This document shows positions 51,964 to 62,400 of a DNA stretch of 64,000 bases, piece by piece (position 1 is the stretch's first letter; the number at the start of each line of letters is the position of its first letter). A program made the position numbers and the translations under genes. The stretch is from UBA7702 sp040776805 (lineage in GTDB: Bacteria; Bacillota; Dehalobacteriia; UBA7702), in NCBI GenBank assembly GCA_040776805.1, contig JAXGZS010000004.1, positions 124,001 to 188,000 of the forward strand. The letters run 5' to 3'. The notes below the pieces were generated by a model, which saw only the letters and a program-made list of their open reading frames with translations, was not told where the DNA came from and made no database searches.

Positions 51964-53541
51964 ATGCGCGCAACTTTTTCGGGATTTTATATCGCAAAGC
52001 AGGGGCTGAATGCTGCCCGTGCACAGCTGGAAATCACCGGTCAAAATATCACCAACGCAACCACAACAGGATATACCCGGCAAACCGTCGATACCTATGC
52101 CGTAGGCCCCTACAGCCAAAATACCCGCTATGCCCTGACCAAGGACGCCAATATCGGTCATGGAGTGCAGATCAGCGGAACCAGCCAGCTGCGCGACCCT
52201 TACCTGGACGTAAGGTATCGCCGGGAAAACGCCAAGGTCGGAGAGGCCGCGGCGCAATACGAAGGACTGACCGATTTGGGTTACCTCTTCGACAGCGCCA
52301 CAGAGGATAGCTTCGACACCCAATTCAGCGATATCGTAACCCAGCTGCAAACCTTATCAAACAATCCTTCCGACACGGTTTCGGAAAGCCTGGTGAAGAC
52401 TTCCATTTCCCAGCTGCTGCAGATGTTCAACAGTTATTCCTCACAGCTTGATTCCCTTAGAGAGCAGCATGTTGATAATTTACAAAACGGCACCCTTTTA
52501 ACGGCAAACCAATGTTTATCCAGCATCGCAAAACTGAATCAAGCCATTAAAAGCGCTTCTCTTTCCGGCAATTCCGCTTTGGAATTAAAGGACGAAAGAA
52601 ATTTGCTCCTGGACCAGTTGTCTCAATATGTAAATATCGAGGTTTCTTATTCCCCGGTCAGTGTCGGCGGCGGTGTCAGCGTAGAAGAGCTCTCCGTGAA
52701 CATGATTGCCCCCAACGGCGACAAATTCAATCTGATCGACAACGAAAAATACAGACAGTTTGAAATGACGGAAAACGGCGATACCGTCGGTATCCGCCTG
52801 GTAGAATCAAATGGCGCCGCGGTGAAAAGCAGCGCCAACGGAAGCATCGACCTGACAGACGGTGATATTTCCGATCAATTGAATACCGGTTCCTTTTACG
52901 GCGAGTTAAAATTCATCAACGGCGAGGGGGAATTCGGCGATCCGCCTTCTAAAGTACGGGGGCTGCCTTATTATCAAAAAATGCTCGATACGATTGCCTT
53001 GGAATTCGCGAATGTCATGAATGAAGCAAATCGCGGGGCAGACGGAACAGAAAAGCCGCTGTTCGCCTCAAGCGTTGATGGAGCAACCATCTCCGCCGGC
53101 AATATCACCATTTCCGAGGAGTGGTCGCAGGCCACCGGAAACTACATAACCACAACAAAAGAGATCGCCACCGGCGGTACCGAAAATACCGACGATAACT
53201 CAAATATTTTAAACATGATCGCCCTGTTCAGCCAAAAGAACGCCTTCCAAACGGAAAACGGATACGCCTTGTTCAGCGGTACATTCCAGGAATGCATCTC
53301 CAATATCTCCGCCACCCAGGGTTTGGAAAAAAAGAGCGTCAGCAGTCAATATGATATTTATACCTCCAACATTGAGGACATCAATACCTTACGCCAATCC
53401 ATCTCCTCCGTGGACACCGATGAAGAAGCGATCAATCTGATCATGTACAATCAATCTTTAACCGCCTGTTCTCGTTTTATGACCACGCTGGACGAGGCCC
53501 TTGATACGATCATCAATAAGATGGGTGTCGTGGGCAGATAA
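51964..53541 (+). CDS. flgK: Flagellar hook-associated protein 1
   Basis: Hook-filament junction protein. 525 residues. N-terminal 'FYIAKQGLNAARAQLEITGQN' region with 'NITNATTTGYTRQ', and C-terminal 'SSVDTDEEAINLIMYNQSL' helix typical of flagellar axial proteins. GGGGAGG before the ATG. Confidence 0.95.
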   Translation: MRATFSGFYIAKQGLNAARAQLEITGQNITNATTTGYTRQTVDTYAVGPYSQNTRYALTKDANIGHGVQISGTSQLRDPYLDVRYRRENAKVGEAAAQYEGLTDLGYLFDSATEDSFDTQFSDIVTQLQTLSNNPSDTVSESLVKTSISQLLQMFNSYSSQLDSLREQHVDNLQNGTLLTANQCLSSIAKLNQAIKSASLSGNSALELKDERNLLLDQLSQYVNIEVSYSPVSVGGGVSVEELSVNMIAPNGDKFNLIDNEKYRQFEMTENGDTVGIRLVESNGAAVKSSANGSIDLTDGDISDQLNTGSFYGELKFINGEGEFGDPPSKVRGLPYYQKMLDTIALEFANVMNEANRGADGTEKPLFASSVDGATISAGNITISEEWSQATGNYITTTKEIATGGTENTDDNSNILNMIALFSQKNAFQTENGYALFSGTFQECISNISATQGLEKKSVSSQYDIYTSNIEDINTLRQSISSVDTDEEAINLIMYNQSLTACSRFMTTLDEALDTIINKMGVVGR

Positions 53542-53572
53542 CTTTTACTTTAAGAAAGGACGAAACGAAGCA

Positions 53573-54892
53573 ATGAGAATAACCACCAGTATGATCGCGA
53601 AACAATATCAAAAGAGCTTAAACAGTTCTCTTAGCTCATTGAACTACTATAACAACCGTGCCACCACTTATCGCAAATTTGATAAGGTTTCGGAAGATCC
53701 CGTTGCCGCAATGAAGGCCTTTCGTTTACGCAGAGAATACGCCCAAAATACCGATTATCAGACGAATCTCAGCAATACACAAAGTTTGATTTCAACTGCC
53801 GAAAGTTCCATGATGTCCATCAACAGCATGGTACAGGAAGTGACTTCTACCGATTGCCTGCAGGCCATCAACAGCACTTCCGGCGCGGACGAACGCAGCA
53901 TCATCGCCACCAAACTGCGGAAAGTACAGGAATCCATCGTTTCCGTCATCAACACCAAATTTGCCGACACCTATTTATTCGCGGGAACGTTATCCTCCTC
54001 CACACCCTTTTCCATCGGCGCCAACGGCGAACTTTTATATCGGGGCGCCGATGTAACCACCGGTGAATTGGTCAACGAGGACGGTGCGATTGTCCGCTTC
54101 CAAAATGCGAAAATCAGCTTTGGCGCTGATAACCAAGGCTTTTTAAACGGATATCAGCTTGAAGTGAATTTGGCCTCGCCACCTGCGGGAACGGCCTTTG
54201 AGATTGACGATGCCAACAAAAAGATTGTACTCAATCTAAATGAAGGCGCAACCCTCAGCGATTTAAAAGACACCTTAACCGCCGCGGGAGCACAAACAGT
54301 CAACGGCAATACCGTTGATTTTTCCAAAGTAACCATAGACGGCGATTTAACCGCGGCGCTGAAGAGCGGGACCTCCCAATCCATCAGCAATACCGTGGAC
54401 TTAACAGCCCTTGCCAACGAAAAAACATACGTTGATCTCGGTTTGGGCCTGCGCTTTGACAGCAGCGGTAAAATCATCGAGCAGAGCGCCTTTAACACCT
54501 CGCTTCCTGGCATCTCCTTTTTGGGCTATGGTGAAAACGCAGACGGAATACCGAATAACATCTATACCTTGATCGGTAAAATCGCAGACGGCCTTGAAAG
54601 CGCCGATTACTCCTATGAAGACATTGAGCCGTATATTAAAAACCTTGAACAACAGCAAGAAAAACTGATGACCAGCGTCACCACCATCGGCGTCCAAAGC
54701 AATTTTCTTTCGAGCACCCAAACAAGACTGGAAAATTCGGAACTGAACTTAAACGAAAAGATTTCCGATGTGGAATACATCGACCCCGCAGAAGCAATTA
54801 TGGACTTTAAAATGCAAGAATACTCTTATCGCGCCGCCCTACAGATGGGAACCCTCATTTTGCAGCCAACGTTCCTGGATTTCATGAGTTAA
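53573..54892 (+). CDS. flgL: Flagellar hook-associated protein 3
   Basis: Second hook-filament junction protein. 439 residues with flagellin-like ends: 'RITTSMIAKQYQKSLNSSL' and 'KVSEDPVAAMKAFRLRREY', and C-terminal 'AIMDFKMQEYSYRAALQMG'. It has an extra middle domain (about 150-300), longer than Bacillus FlgL. Start at ATG 53573 after AAAGGAC. Confidence 0.94.
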   Translation: MRITTSMIAKQYQKSLNSSLSSLNYYNNRATTYRKFDKVSEDPVAAMKAFRLRREYAQNTDYQTNLSNTQSLISTAESSMMSINSMVQEVTSTDCLQAINSTSGADERSIIATKLRKVQESIVSVINTKFADTYLFAGTLSSSTPFSIGANGELLYRGADVTTGELVNEDGAIVRFQNAKISFGADNQGFLNGYQLEVNLASPPAGTAFEIDDANKKIVLNLNEGATLSDLKDTLTAAGAQTVNGNTVDFSKVTIDGDLTAALKSGTSQSISNTVDLTALANEKTYVDLGLGLRFDSSGKIIEQSAFNTSLPGISFLGYGENADGIPNNIYTLIGKIADGLESADYSYEDIEPYIKNLEQQQEKLMTSVTTIGVQSNFLSSTQTRLENSELNLNEKISDVEYIDPAEAIMDFKMQEYSYRAALQMGTLILQPTFLDFMS

Positions 54893-54914
54893 TCAAGTGT
54901 TGAGGTAAATACAA

Positions 54915-55529
54915 GTGGAACAATTAATAGAGATGCGAACAACTCCTATTCAATTGGAATGGCGTATTCAACACGCAAAATATGAAGTCAAAACAAAAGC
55001 CAGTTCCCTTGAAATTGAAAGAACCCCCGGTTCTTTTACGATTTCAAACAAAAGCGGAAGGTTACTGTTGGATACGTACGATGCAAGAAGCAGTATCGGT
55101 CTGAAAACGGTTGGGGATTCTGTGCGCCAAAGCGCGGAATTGGGAATCCAAGCCGCCTATGACGCGACTGTAAATTTTGCGGAAGAAGGCAATATGATGA
55201 TGGATTATTTTCAGCATGACAACGTTATGGCGGATATTGCCGCCCAGCGCATGGACTCTTCCGTGGAGACGGCTTTGGGCTTCTCCCCCGCTGTCCCCGT
55301 GAATATCACCTGGGAACCGCAGGATTTTTCCATGCGTTATGAGATGGACAAACTGAATTTTGAATGGCATACCAATCAAACGCCGGAAGTCGAGTATGTA
55401 CCGAGTAAAATTGAGTACTATGTTTCCTCTTATCCGAAGATTGAGTTTACGTATGTCGGCAAACCCATTTACGTGCCGCCCAGTGCGGAGCCGGGATATG
55501 AAAAAGAACCCTTTGATATGCTGGTATAA
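54915..55529 (+). CDS. DUF6470-family protein (YviE-like)
   Basis: 204 residues, GTG start at 54915 after GAGGT. 'TTPIQLEWRIQHAKYEVKTK' in part and 'MDYFQHDNVMADIAAQRM' are family-like. Position between flgL and fliW matches Bacillus yviE, whose function is unknown. Contains repeated aromatic beta-strands at the C-terminus ('SKIEYYVSSYPKIEFTYVG'). Confidence 0.8.
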   Translation: MEQLIEMRTTPIQLEWRIQHAKYEVKTKASSLEIERTPGSFTISNKSGRLLLDTYDARSSIGLKTVGDSVRQSAELGIQAAYDATVNFAEEGNMMMDYFQHDNVMADIAAQRMDSSVETALGFSPAVPVNITWEPQDFSMRYEMDKLNFEWHTNQTPEVEYVPSKIEYYVSSYPKIEFTYVGKPIYVPPSAEPGYEKEPFDMLV

Positions 55530-55545
55530 ATAAAGGATGTAAAAC

Positions 55546-55971
55546 ATGAATCAAATAAAGCCTGGGTTTGAACATATTGATCAATCCGATATCATACATT
55601 TTCCCGAGGGAATTCCGGGATTTGAAAATATCAAAGACTACGTATTATTCGCCGAAGAGGATGTCTCTTTTATTATGACATTGCAGTCGGCAACAGCGAA
55701 ACACCCCTCTTTTGTCGTGGTGGATCCCTATTGTGTTTTGACCGACTATAAACCGATCTTATCCGAAGCCGATAAAAAATTCTTTCAGGTTCGCCATACG
55801 GAAGAATTAAAATTCCTGTTGGTCGCCATATTGACCGACAATATCCAAGACAGCGTCATTAATCTAAAAAGTCCCATCGCGATTCATCCCGAAAAGAACA
55901 GAGCAAAACAGGTAATCCTCGAAAATAGTGACTATCCCATTCGTTTTCATCTGTTTAGCCAGACAAAATAG
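55546..55971 (+). CDS. fliW: Flagellar assembly factor FliW
   Basis: Binds flagellin and CsrA in partner switching that couples flagellin translation to secretion. 141 residues; 'IIHFPEGIPGFENIKDYVLF' and 'LKSPIAIHPEKNRAKQVIL'. Immediately followed by csrA, 11 bp later. Confidence 0.95.
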   Translation: MNQIKPGFEHIDQSDIIHFPEGIPGFENIKDYVLFAEEDVSFIMTLQSATAKHPSFVVVDPYCVLTDYKPILSEADKKFFQVRHTEELKFLLVAILTDNIQDSVINLKSPIAIHPEKNRAKQVILENSDYPIRFHLFSQTK

Positions 55972-55982
55972 GAGGATTTGTT

Positions 55983-56243
55983 GTGCTTGTCATTACCAGA
56001 AGAAATGATGAATCTGTCATGATTGGAGATCAAATCGAGATCATTGTATCCGAAATCAATTCGGATAAGGTTAAGTTATGCATCAAGGCCCCCAAAGAGA
56101 TCCCCATTATGCGCAGAGAATTACTGGAGCTTTGCGGCTTGAATCAAGAAGCCAGCAATGTTCCCAGCAAACATAATCTTGATACGTTCAAAGCGTTGGC
56201 CAACGCCTTAAAAAAATCGCCCAAAAACAACGACGAACCATAA
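55983..56243 (+). CDS. csrA: Carbon storage regulator CsrA
   Basis: RNA-binding translational repressor. 86 residues with GTG start at 55983 after AGGAGG. Core 'LVITRRNDESVMIGDQIEI' and 'KLCIKAPKEIPIMRRELLE' carry the RNA-binding R/L and R44-like region. The C-terminal tail ('DTFKALANALKKSPKNND') is longer than in most CsrA, and long tails in Bacillus CsrA help FliW binding. Strong terminator follows. Confidence 0.95.
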   Translation: MLVITRRNDESVMIGDQIEIIVSEINSDKVKLCIKAPKEIPIMRRELLELCGLNQEASNVPSKHNLDTFKALANALKKSPKNNDEP

Positions 56244-56292
56244 AAACAGCTTTCTACGACCAAATATTTCATCGTAGAAAGCTGTTTTTTAT
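56242..56292 (+). terminator. Terminator of the flgM-csrA operon
   Basis: An 18-bp near-perfect stem (56242-56259 with 56272-56289) and T6 tail. Confidence 0.93.
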
Positions 56293-56377
56293 TTCGGCGC
56301 GATCCTCTGTGGGAAGGTAAATTCTCCGCAGCATCGTCCCTTTTTAACGCGGCGTTTATCCTTTATGCTCTTGGCAT

Positions 56378-58898
56378 TTAGCTTTTATTTTCTATCGTCA
56401 TTATCAATCGATAGATGATCGTAGCCACCTCTGCTCTGGTGGCATGATCTTGCGGGCAGAACTGTACGCTGGTCTTGCCGTTCACGATGCCGGCCCGCTG
56501 CATCAAGGTAACGCTTTCCTTGGCCCAGGACGAAATACGCTCATCATCGGCAAAGGCGATTTTATCATACTTCAGCGGTATTTGAATGGAATTCTTCTGT
56601 AAATAACGCTGGAGCATCGTTACAAGGGCTTCTCTCGTAATGGGCGCATTAGGAGAAAACTTATTGTTTCCGGTACCGTTGGTGATGCCCTCTGCCACCC
56701 CCCAAATCACTCCATCAGTATACCAGACGTTGTCGGCAACATCACTAAATTGATTTCCGCTTTGCTCCACCGGAGATCCGCCGGCATAACGGTATAAAAC
56801 GGTTACAAACATGGCCCGGGTCATTTGATCATTGGGGGCGAAGCGACGATCCCCCACACCAAAAAAAAGCTGCTGTTTGACGACGAAATTCACGCCCGGC
56901 GTATACCAGGCGTCCTCTTTTACGTCGTCAAAGACCATTAGCCAGCCGGCATAAAGCGTCGTATCCGCTTTGACAGCGGTATCGAAATCATATGGGTGAT
57001 TCCACTCTTTATCACTGTACCAGCCGGTAAACCCATAGCCGCTGCGCTGAGGAGCGGTGGGAGCTGTGACATTGCTTCCGTTGGCTACCACTCTGGTCGT
57101 TACCGAGCTGCCGCCGCAGGAGTCAAAATAGACGTTACAATATGAGGAAGCGACTTTCAACGCGTCTACACGGCCGTAACCATAAATGAAATCAAAGCCC
57201 GTATTACCGAGATCTACCGCCTTATTTAACAGTACTGTACGAATTTCCGCCGCGCTTAAAGATGGAAATCTGGATTTCACAAGGGCCGCCACCGCCGCCA
57301 CATGGGGAGAGGCGGCGCTGGTACCGTAAAAGGGGCTGGAGAACCCTCCCGCACCGGTCACGGCAACCCCATCCACACCGCAAATATCGGGTTTTTCCCG
57401 TGTTCCCGAAATCATCGTGACCGGGCCCCGGGAGGAGAAGTCTTCGATGGAATTGGGTGTCGCCACATTGATGGCGCCGCAAGCCAATACGCCGGGAACC
57501 GCGGGATGTCCAAAAATAGAATCCTGTGCCACCAGATTATCAGTTAAGGAATACGCGTTGCCATCATAGTAAAGATACACTTCCAAAATGTCTGCGCTGT
57601 TTCCCAAGGCGGCATGAACATAAAAATCCGCCAGAATATCTTTGCCGGAAGAATTATCATAATAAATGATTTCCGTTGGAATACCCGTTGTTGTATTATG
57701 ATCAACGGAACAGCCCAGCATAGCGCCGGTATGGTAATTTGTCAACGCGATATCATAATCACTGGTTACGTTTCCTATGGGATCGTTCCATTGCAAAATA
57801 ACCGTTACCCCCGAGTTTGCCGGGATGACCATATATAAGTCTTCGTCATCCGAGGCGCCGTGACTAAAATCGTGAAAATCGTAAGCGCTGCGATAAAAAT
57901 TCCCTTGATAATGATTTTTACCGTAATTTCCGGCAGAAGAAACGAAGAGAACCTTTCCCTGATCGGAGATTTTTTTTACATGTTGCGCAACCACGCCGTC
58001 TTCAAAGAAGGGTTCGCTAATCCAACCGATATCATCACATATGATATCACAACCGGCTGCAACGAGATCGTCAATGCCGCGGTTAAAAGCGAGGACGTTC
58101 GTCCCGCAATCATGAAAATACAATTTTGCGCCCGGGGCGATATCATGGATAATCTCCAGCATTGCTGTGCCTTCGTCCCCGCTGCAAGTATTGCTCAAAA
58201 CCGAAACAGAGCTGGGCAGATCACCTTTGGCGACTGCCGCTGAAAGATGATCAACACCGTCGGAAATCACCCCGATTTTCACGCCGGTTCCGTCCACACC
58301 ATAGGTACTTCTCATTTGGGCGGCTTTTAAGATACTGTCCCCGGCAGTAACCACAGATCCCGCGTTAACTTTGGGACGGACGACCTCCGTCACACTGCAA
58401 ACCGCGTCAAGGGCGGCGACCGCTGCCAATTGATCCACAGCGACCCAGGCGGCCGCCAAACCGCTTGCTTCATCATAATCTTCCAGTGACAAGAGATAAG
58501 GCTCTAAGGCTTCCAGGTTATCCCCGCTACATAGCCTTATGTATACATAAACGCCGGTTTCCCTTGAAGCCGAAGCACCGTTGCTGATGGGCTTTTCGCT
58601 GATTTGCCCCTGCTCTTTCATTTCCTTCCATACATCGGACATTGTCTTGCCCTCGGGTAAATAAGCGTCATTCACAAGAGGCTGCAAGGTGCTGGACAAT
58701 TTCGCCGCAGAAGAGTCGGCGTTCTTCCATTTCCTCTGCCATAAACGGCAAAAAGGTGCTCTCCTCCGCAGCTTTGACTGATGGTAATGACAAAGCGGAA
58801 AACTGATTGAGGGAGATTGCGGCGGACAATCCCGCCGGAAGCAACAACCAACCAAATGCAATCATTGTCATTCCCAAAAACCAAAACCATTGTTTCAT
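56378..58898 (-). pseudogene. SLH-anchored S8-family peptidase with a frameshift in its N-terminus
   Basis: Signal peptide from ATG 58898 (MKQWFWFLGMTMIAFGWLLL, GGGGGAT upstream); the frame changes near codon 58 (about 58722-58730, ATGGAAGAACGCC), where one base too many seems to be present. Removing one gives about 839 residues. Domains: propeptide to about 190, S8 catalytic domain about 200-590, an InlB-like repeat ('GYGFTGWYSDKEW') about 600-660, three SLH motifs ('MTRAMFVTVLYRY', 'ITREALVTMLQRY', 'ATRAEVATIIYRL'). Active site (corrected numbering): Asp213 'VISDGVD', Ser527 'GTSAASPH', oxyanion Asn324 'SSAGN'; the His of the HGT motif is Glu242 ('DEGTAML'). Confidence 0.8.
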
Positions 58899-59426
58899 GA
58901 TGTATCCCCCGTTAGCCTGTAAATCATTGGCCTTTTGAAGAAGAATCGGCGCCGCCGAAATGGCTCTGTCATCAGCGCCGCAAAGCAATCAAAAACCGCT
59001 CTATTCCCCTGGTTCTGCCGGCCTTTTTAAATAATTGTTCGTACTCTCATCTTACGAAAGCATAACACAAAAAAACCCGCAAGTAAACATTTTTATCAGA
59101 AATCTGCCTCGCTCCCTTAGGCATCCCGGGACGATACGAACGACAAGCATCAAGACAATTTCAGACAGGATACCACCGTATTATCCAAGTTCACGGGTGC
59201 TTTAAACTTGGCATAAAAGAATCCGCACGGCTACTTTCCGATTACCGTCTGCTGCAGACAGGGCAAAAGGAAACCGGTCAGCCCAAATCGAAAAAATGAA
59301 TTTTTGTATTTTCCGTCCGGTTTTGCTTTATCAAAAAGGGAGGGCCGGTTTTCACCGGCCCGGAGGGCGGCAGAGGCCGGGGGATAGGATCCCGGCCTCT
59401 ACCGGAGGGTAGATGCTCTTTTAGGC
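58899..59426. other. Gap between the SLH adhesin and the peptidase
   Basis: 528 bp without a gene. It contains a weak minus-strand promoter (TTTACT 59082-59087, 17 bp, TATGCT 59059-59064) for the peptidase and, at the far end, the adhesin's terminators. 59090-59340 shows nothing recognised. Confidence 0.4.
59342..59400 (-). terminator. Tandem terminator hairpins after the SLH adhesin
   Basis: Minus strand: first AGAGGCCGGG/CCCGGCCTCT (59372-59400), then GGGCCGGT-GAAA-ACCGGCCC (59342-59361), the second followed by TCCCTTTTTG. Two stems in series, 26 bp after the stop. Confidence 0.85.
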
Positions 59427-62400
59427 TTAGTGAGGCCAAACGATGTTCGGCTTCAATGCCGTCCAGGTTTCGGTTCCGTCTTCGTTGCGTTCGTAATAGT
59501 GGCTGTTCGTCGCTTCCTGCATTGCCAGGTAATACCATTTCGTCGTATCCATGTTATCGGGCCAGACGATCATACCTAAGAGCAGCGCTTCCGGAGAAGC
59601 AGGAATACGATTCAACACATTATTGATCAACGTAACCGCTTCAGCACGGGTGATGTAGAGATCGGGCCGGAACGAATGGTCTTCATAGCCTTTAACCCAA
59701 CCGTTGTTGGCGGCAATATTGATTTCGTCTTCCGCCCAATGCCCTGCAATATCCGTAAAATCGGTGGGCGTTGTATCACCGCTGCCGTCAAACCTGGCGG
59801 CGATGGCGGCAAATTCCGCTCTGGTGATGTATCCGTTGGGATGGAACGTATTATCCGGATAACCCTTTACAATATTCAGTGCACGCAGAGTCAGTACTGC
59901 TGTGCTGTACCAAGCTCCATCGGGGACATCGCTGAAAGAATTGGAGCTTGTAGAATAGGCATCGCTGGCTTTTTCTGTCAGCAAGCGGTAGAAGATCGTC
60001 GCAACCTCGGCACGGGTGATATTTCTTCCCGGTCCAACGTTCCCGTCCGGATAACCGATGATATACGCGAAGTGATCTTCATCGTTGAGTAAGGGGTTGA
60101 TGGTAAAATCAGCGGGAATGACAGTAACATCGTAGTTGCTGTTTTCGGTGTAGCCCGCGGTGATGACTCCGGTGTAGGTACCGGCGTCTTCCGCCGAGTT
60201 CGTGCGGTAATAGAAAACAGTACCAAGATCACCTGCATTGACCAAACCGTCAATGGTACCGCCAAAGCTCGGATCGGCTTCGCCGACGAATTTATCGGCA
60301 TCGTTTACGGTAATCGTCACAGGTTTCATCGTTACAATCAAGGTGCCGCTGTTCACAGTAACATATGGGTACGTACCTTCCGTAGTGATATCATAATCAG
60401 CAAGGTTAACGGCGAAACCGACGTTGGTGATGCTGCCGGTAACGGTGACGGTGATTTCATCGCCGTTCGGTAAGAAGTATTTGCCTTCCCCGTCCGCCGT
60501 AACCGGCGCGCCGTCACAAGTAATGGTGAAACCATCGTCGCTGTGGGAAGCGCCGTCATAGGTCCAGCTGTTGCTGTTTGCCGTAATCACGATGATGTTA
60601 TCGTTTTCGATGATGATCGGCATGGAGATCGTGAAGTCACCGGGAACGATTGTAACATCGTAATTGGTGTTGGCGGTATAGTCGGCGGTCAGCACATCGT
60701 CATAGGTGCCGACGGCTTCGTCACTGTTGGTACGGGAATAGCTAACGGTGCCCAAATCATCACCGTTCACGAGGCCGTTCACGGTACCGCTGAAAGTAGG
60801 ATCAGGATCACCCACCGTTTTCCCTGCGTCATTTACGGTAATCGTAACCGCTTTTGCCGTCACGGTCAGGACACCGTCGGTGGCGGTAACGTCGCTGTAG
60901 TTTCCTTCATTTTCCAGGGTGTAAGCGACGCTGTTGGCCGCAGTACCGACGTCGGTGATGCTGCCGGTAACGGTGACGGTAATTTCATCACCGGTGGGTA
61001 AGAAGTATTTGCCGTCCCCGTCCGCCGTGACTGCCGCGCCGTCGTAGGTAACGGTGAAACCGTCGTCGCTGTGGGAAGCGCCGTCATAGATCCAGCTGTT
61101 GCTGTTTGCCGTAATCACGATGGGGTTTTCATCGGCAGTGATCGTGAAGTCTCCGGGGACAACCGTTACATCGTAATTGGTGTTGGCGGTATAGTCGGCG
61201 GTCAGTACGTCGTCATAGGTGCCGACGGCTTCGTCGCTGTTGGTGCGGGAATAGCTGACGGTGCCCAAATCATCACTGTTCACGAGACCGTCCACAGTAC
61301 CGCTGAAGGCGGGATCCGCCGTGCCGTACACTTTATCCGCGTCGTTTACGGTAATCGTAACTTCTTTTGCCGTCACGGTCAGGACACCGTCGGTGGCGGT
61401 AACGTCGCTGTAGTTTCCTTCATTTTCCAGGGTGTAAGCGACGCTGTTGGTCGCAGTACCGACGTCGGTGATGCTGCCGGTAACGGTGACGGTGATTTCA
61501 TCACCGGTGGGTAAGAAGTATTTGCCGTCCCCGTCCGCCGTGACTGCCGCGCCGTCGTAGGTAACGGTGAAACCGTCGTCGCTGTGGGAAGCGCCGTCAT
61601 AGATCCAGCTGTTGCTGTTTGCCGTAATCACGATGGGGTTTTCATCGGCAGTGATCGTGAAGTCTCCGGGGACAACCGTTACATCGTAATTGGTGTTGGC
61701 GGTATAGTCGGCGGTCAGTACGTCGTCATAGGTGCCGACGGCTTCGTCGCTGTTGGTGCGGGAATAGCTGACGGTGCCCAAATCATCACCGTTCACGAGG
61801 CCGTCCACGGTACCGCTGAAAGTAGGATCAGGATCACCCACCGTTTTCCCTGCGTCATTTACCGTAATCGTAACTTCTTTTGCCGTCACGGTCAGGACAC
61901 CGTCGGTGGCGGTAACGCCGCTGTAGTTTCCTTCATTTTCCAGGGTGTAAGCGACGCTGTTGGCCGCAGTACCGACGTCGGTGATGCTGCCGGTAACGGT
62001 GACGGTGATTTCATCACCGGTGGGTAAGAAGTATTTGCCGTCCCCGTCCGCCGTGACTGCCGCGCCGTCGTAGGTAACGGTGAAACCGTCGTCGCTGTGG
62101 GAAGCGCCGTCATAGATCCAGCTGTTGCTGTTTGCCGTAATCACGATGGGGTTTTCATCGGCAGTGATCGTGAAGTCTCCGGGGACAACCGTTACATCGT
62201 AATTGGTGTTGGCGGTATAGTCGGCGGTCAGTACGTCGTCATAGGTGCCGACGGCTTCGTCGCTGTTGGTGCGGGAATAGCTGACGGTGCCCAAATCATC
62301 ACCGTTCACGAGGCCGTCCACGGTACCGCTGAAGGCGGGATCCGCCGTGCCGTACACTTTATCCGCGTCGTTTACCGTAATCGTAACCGCTTTTGCCGTC

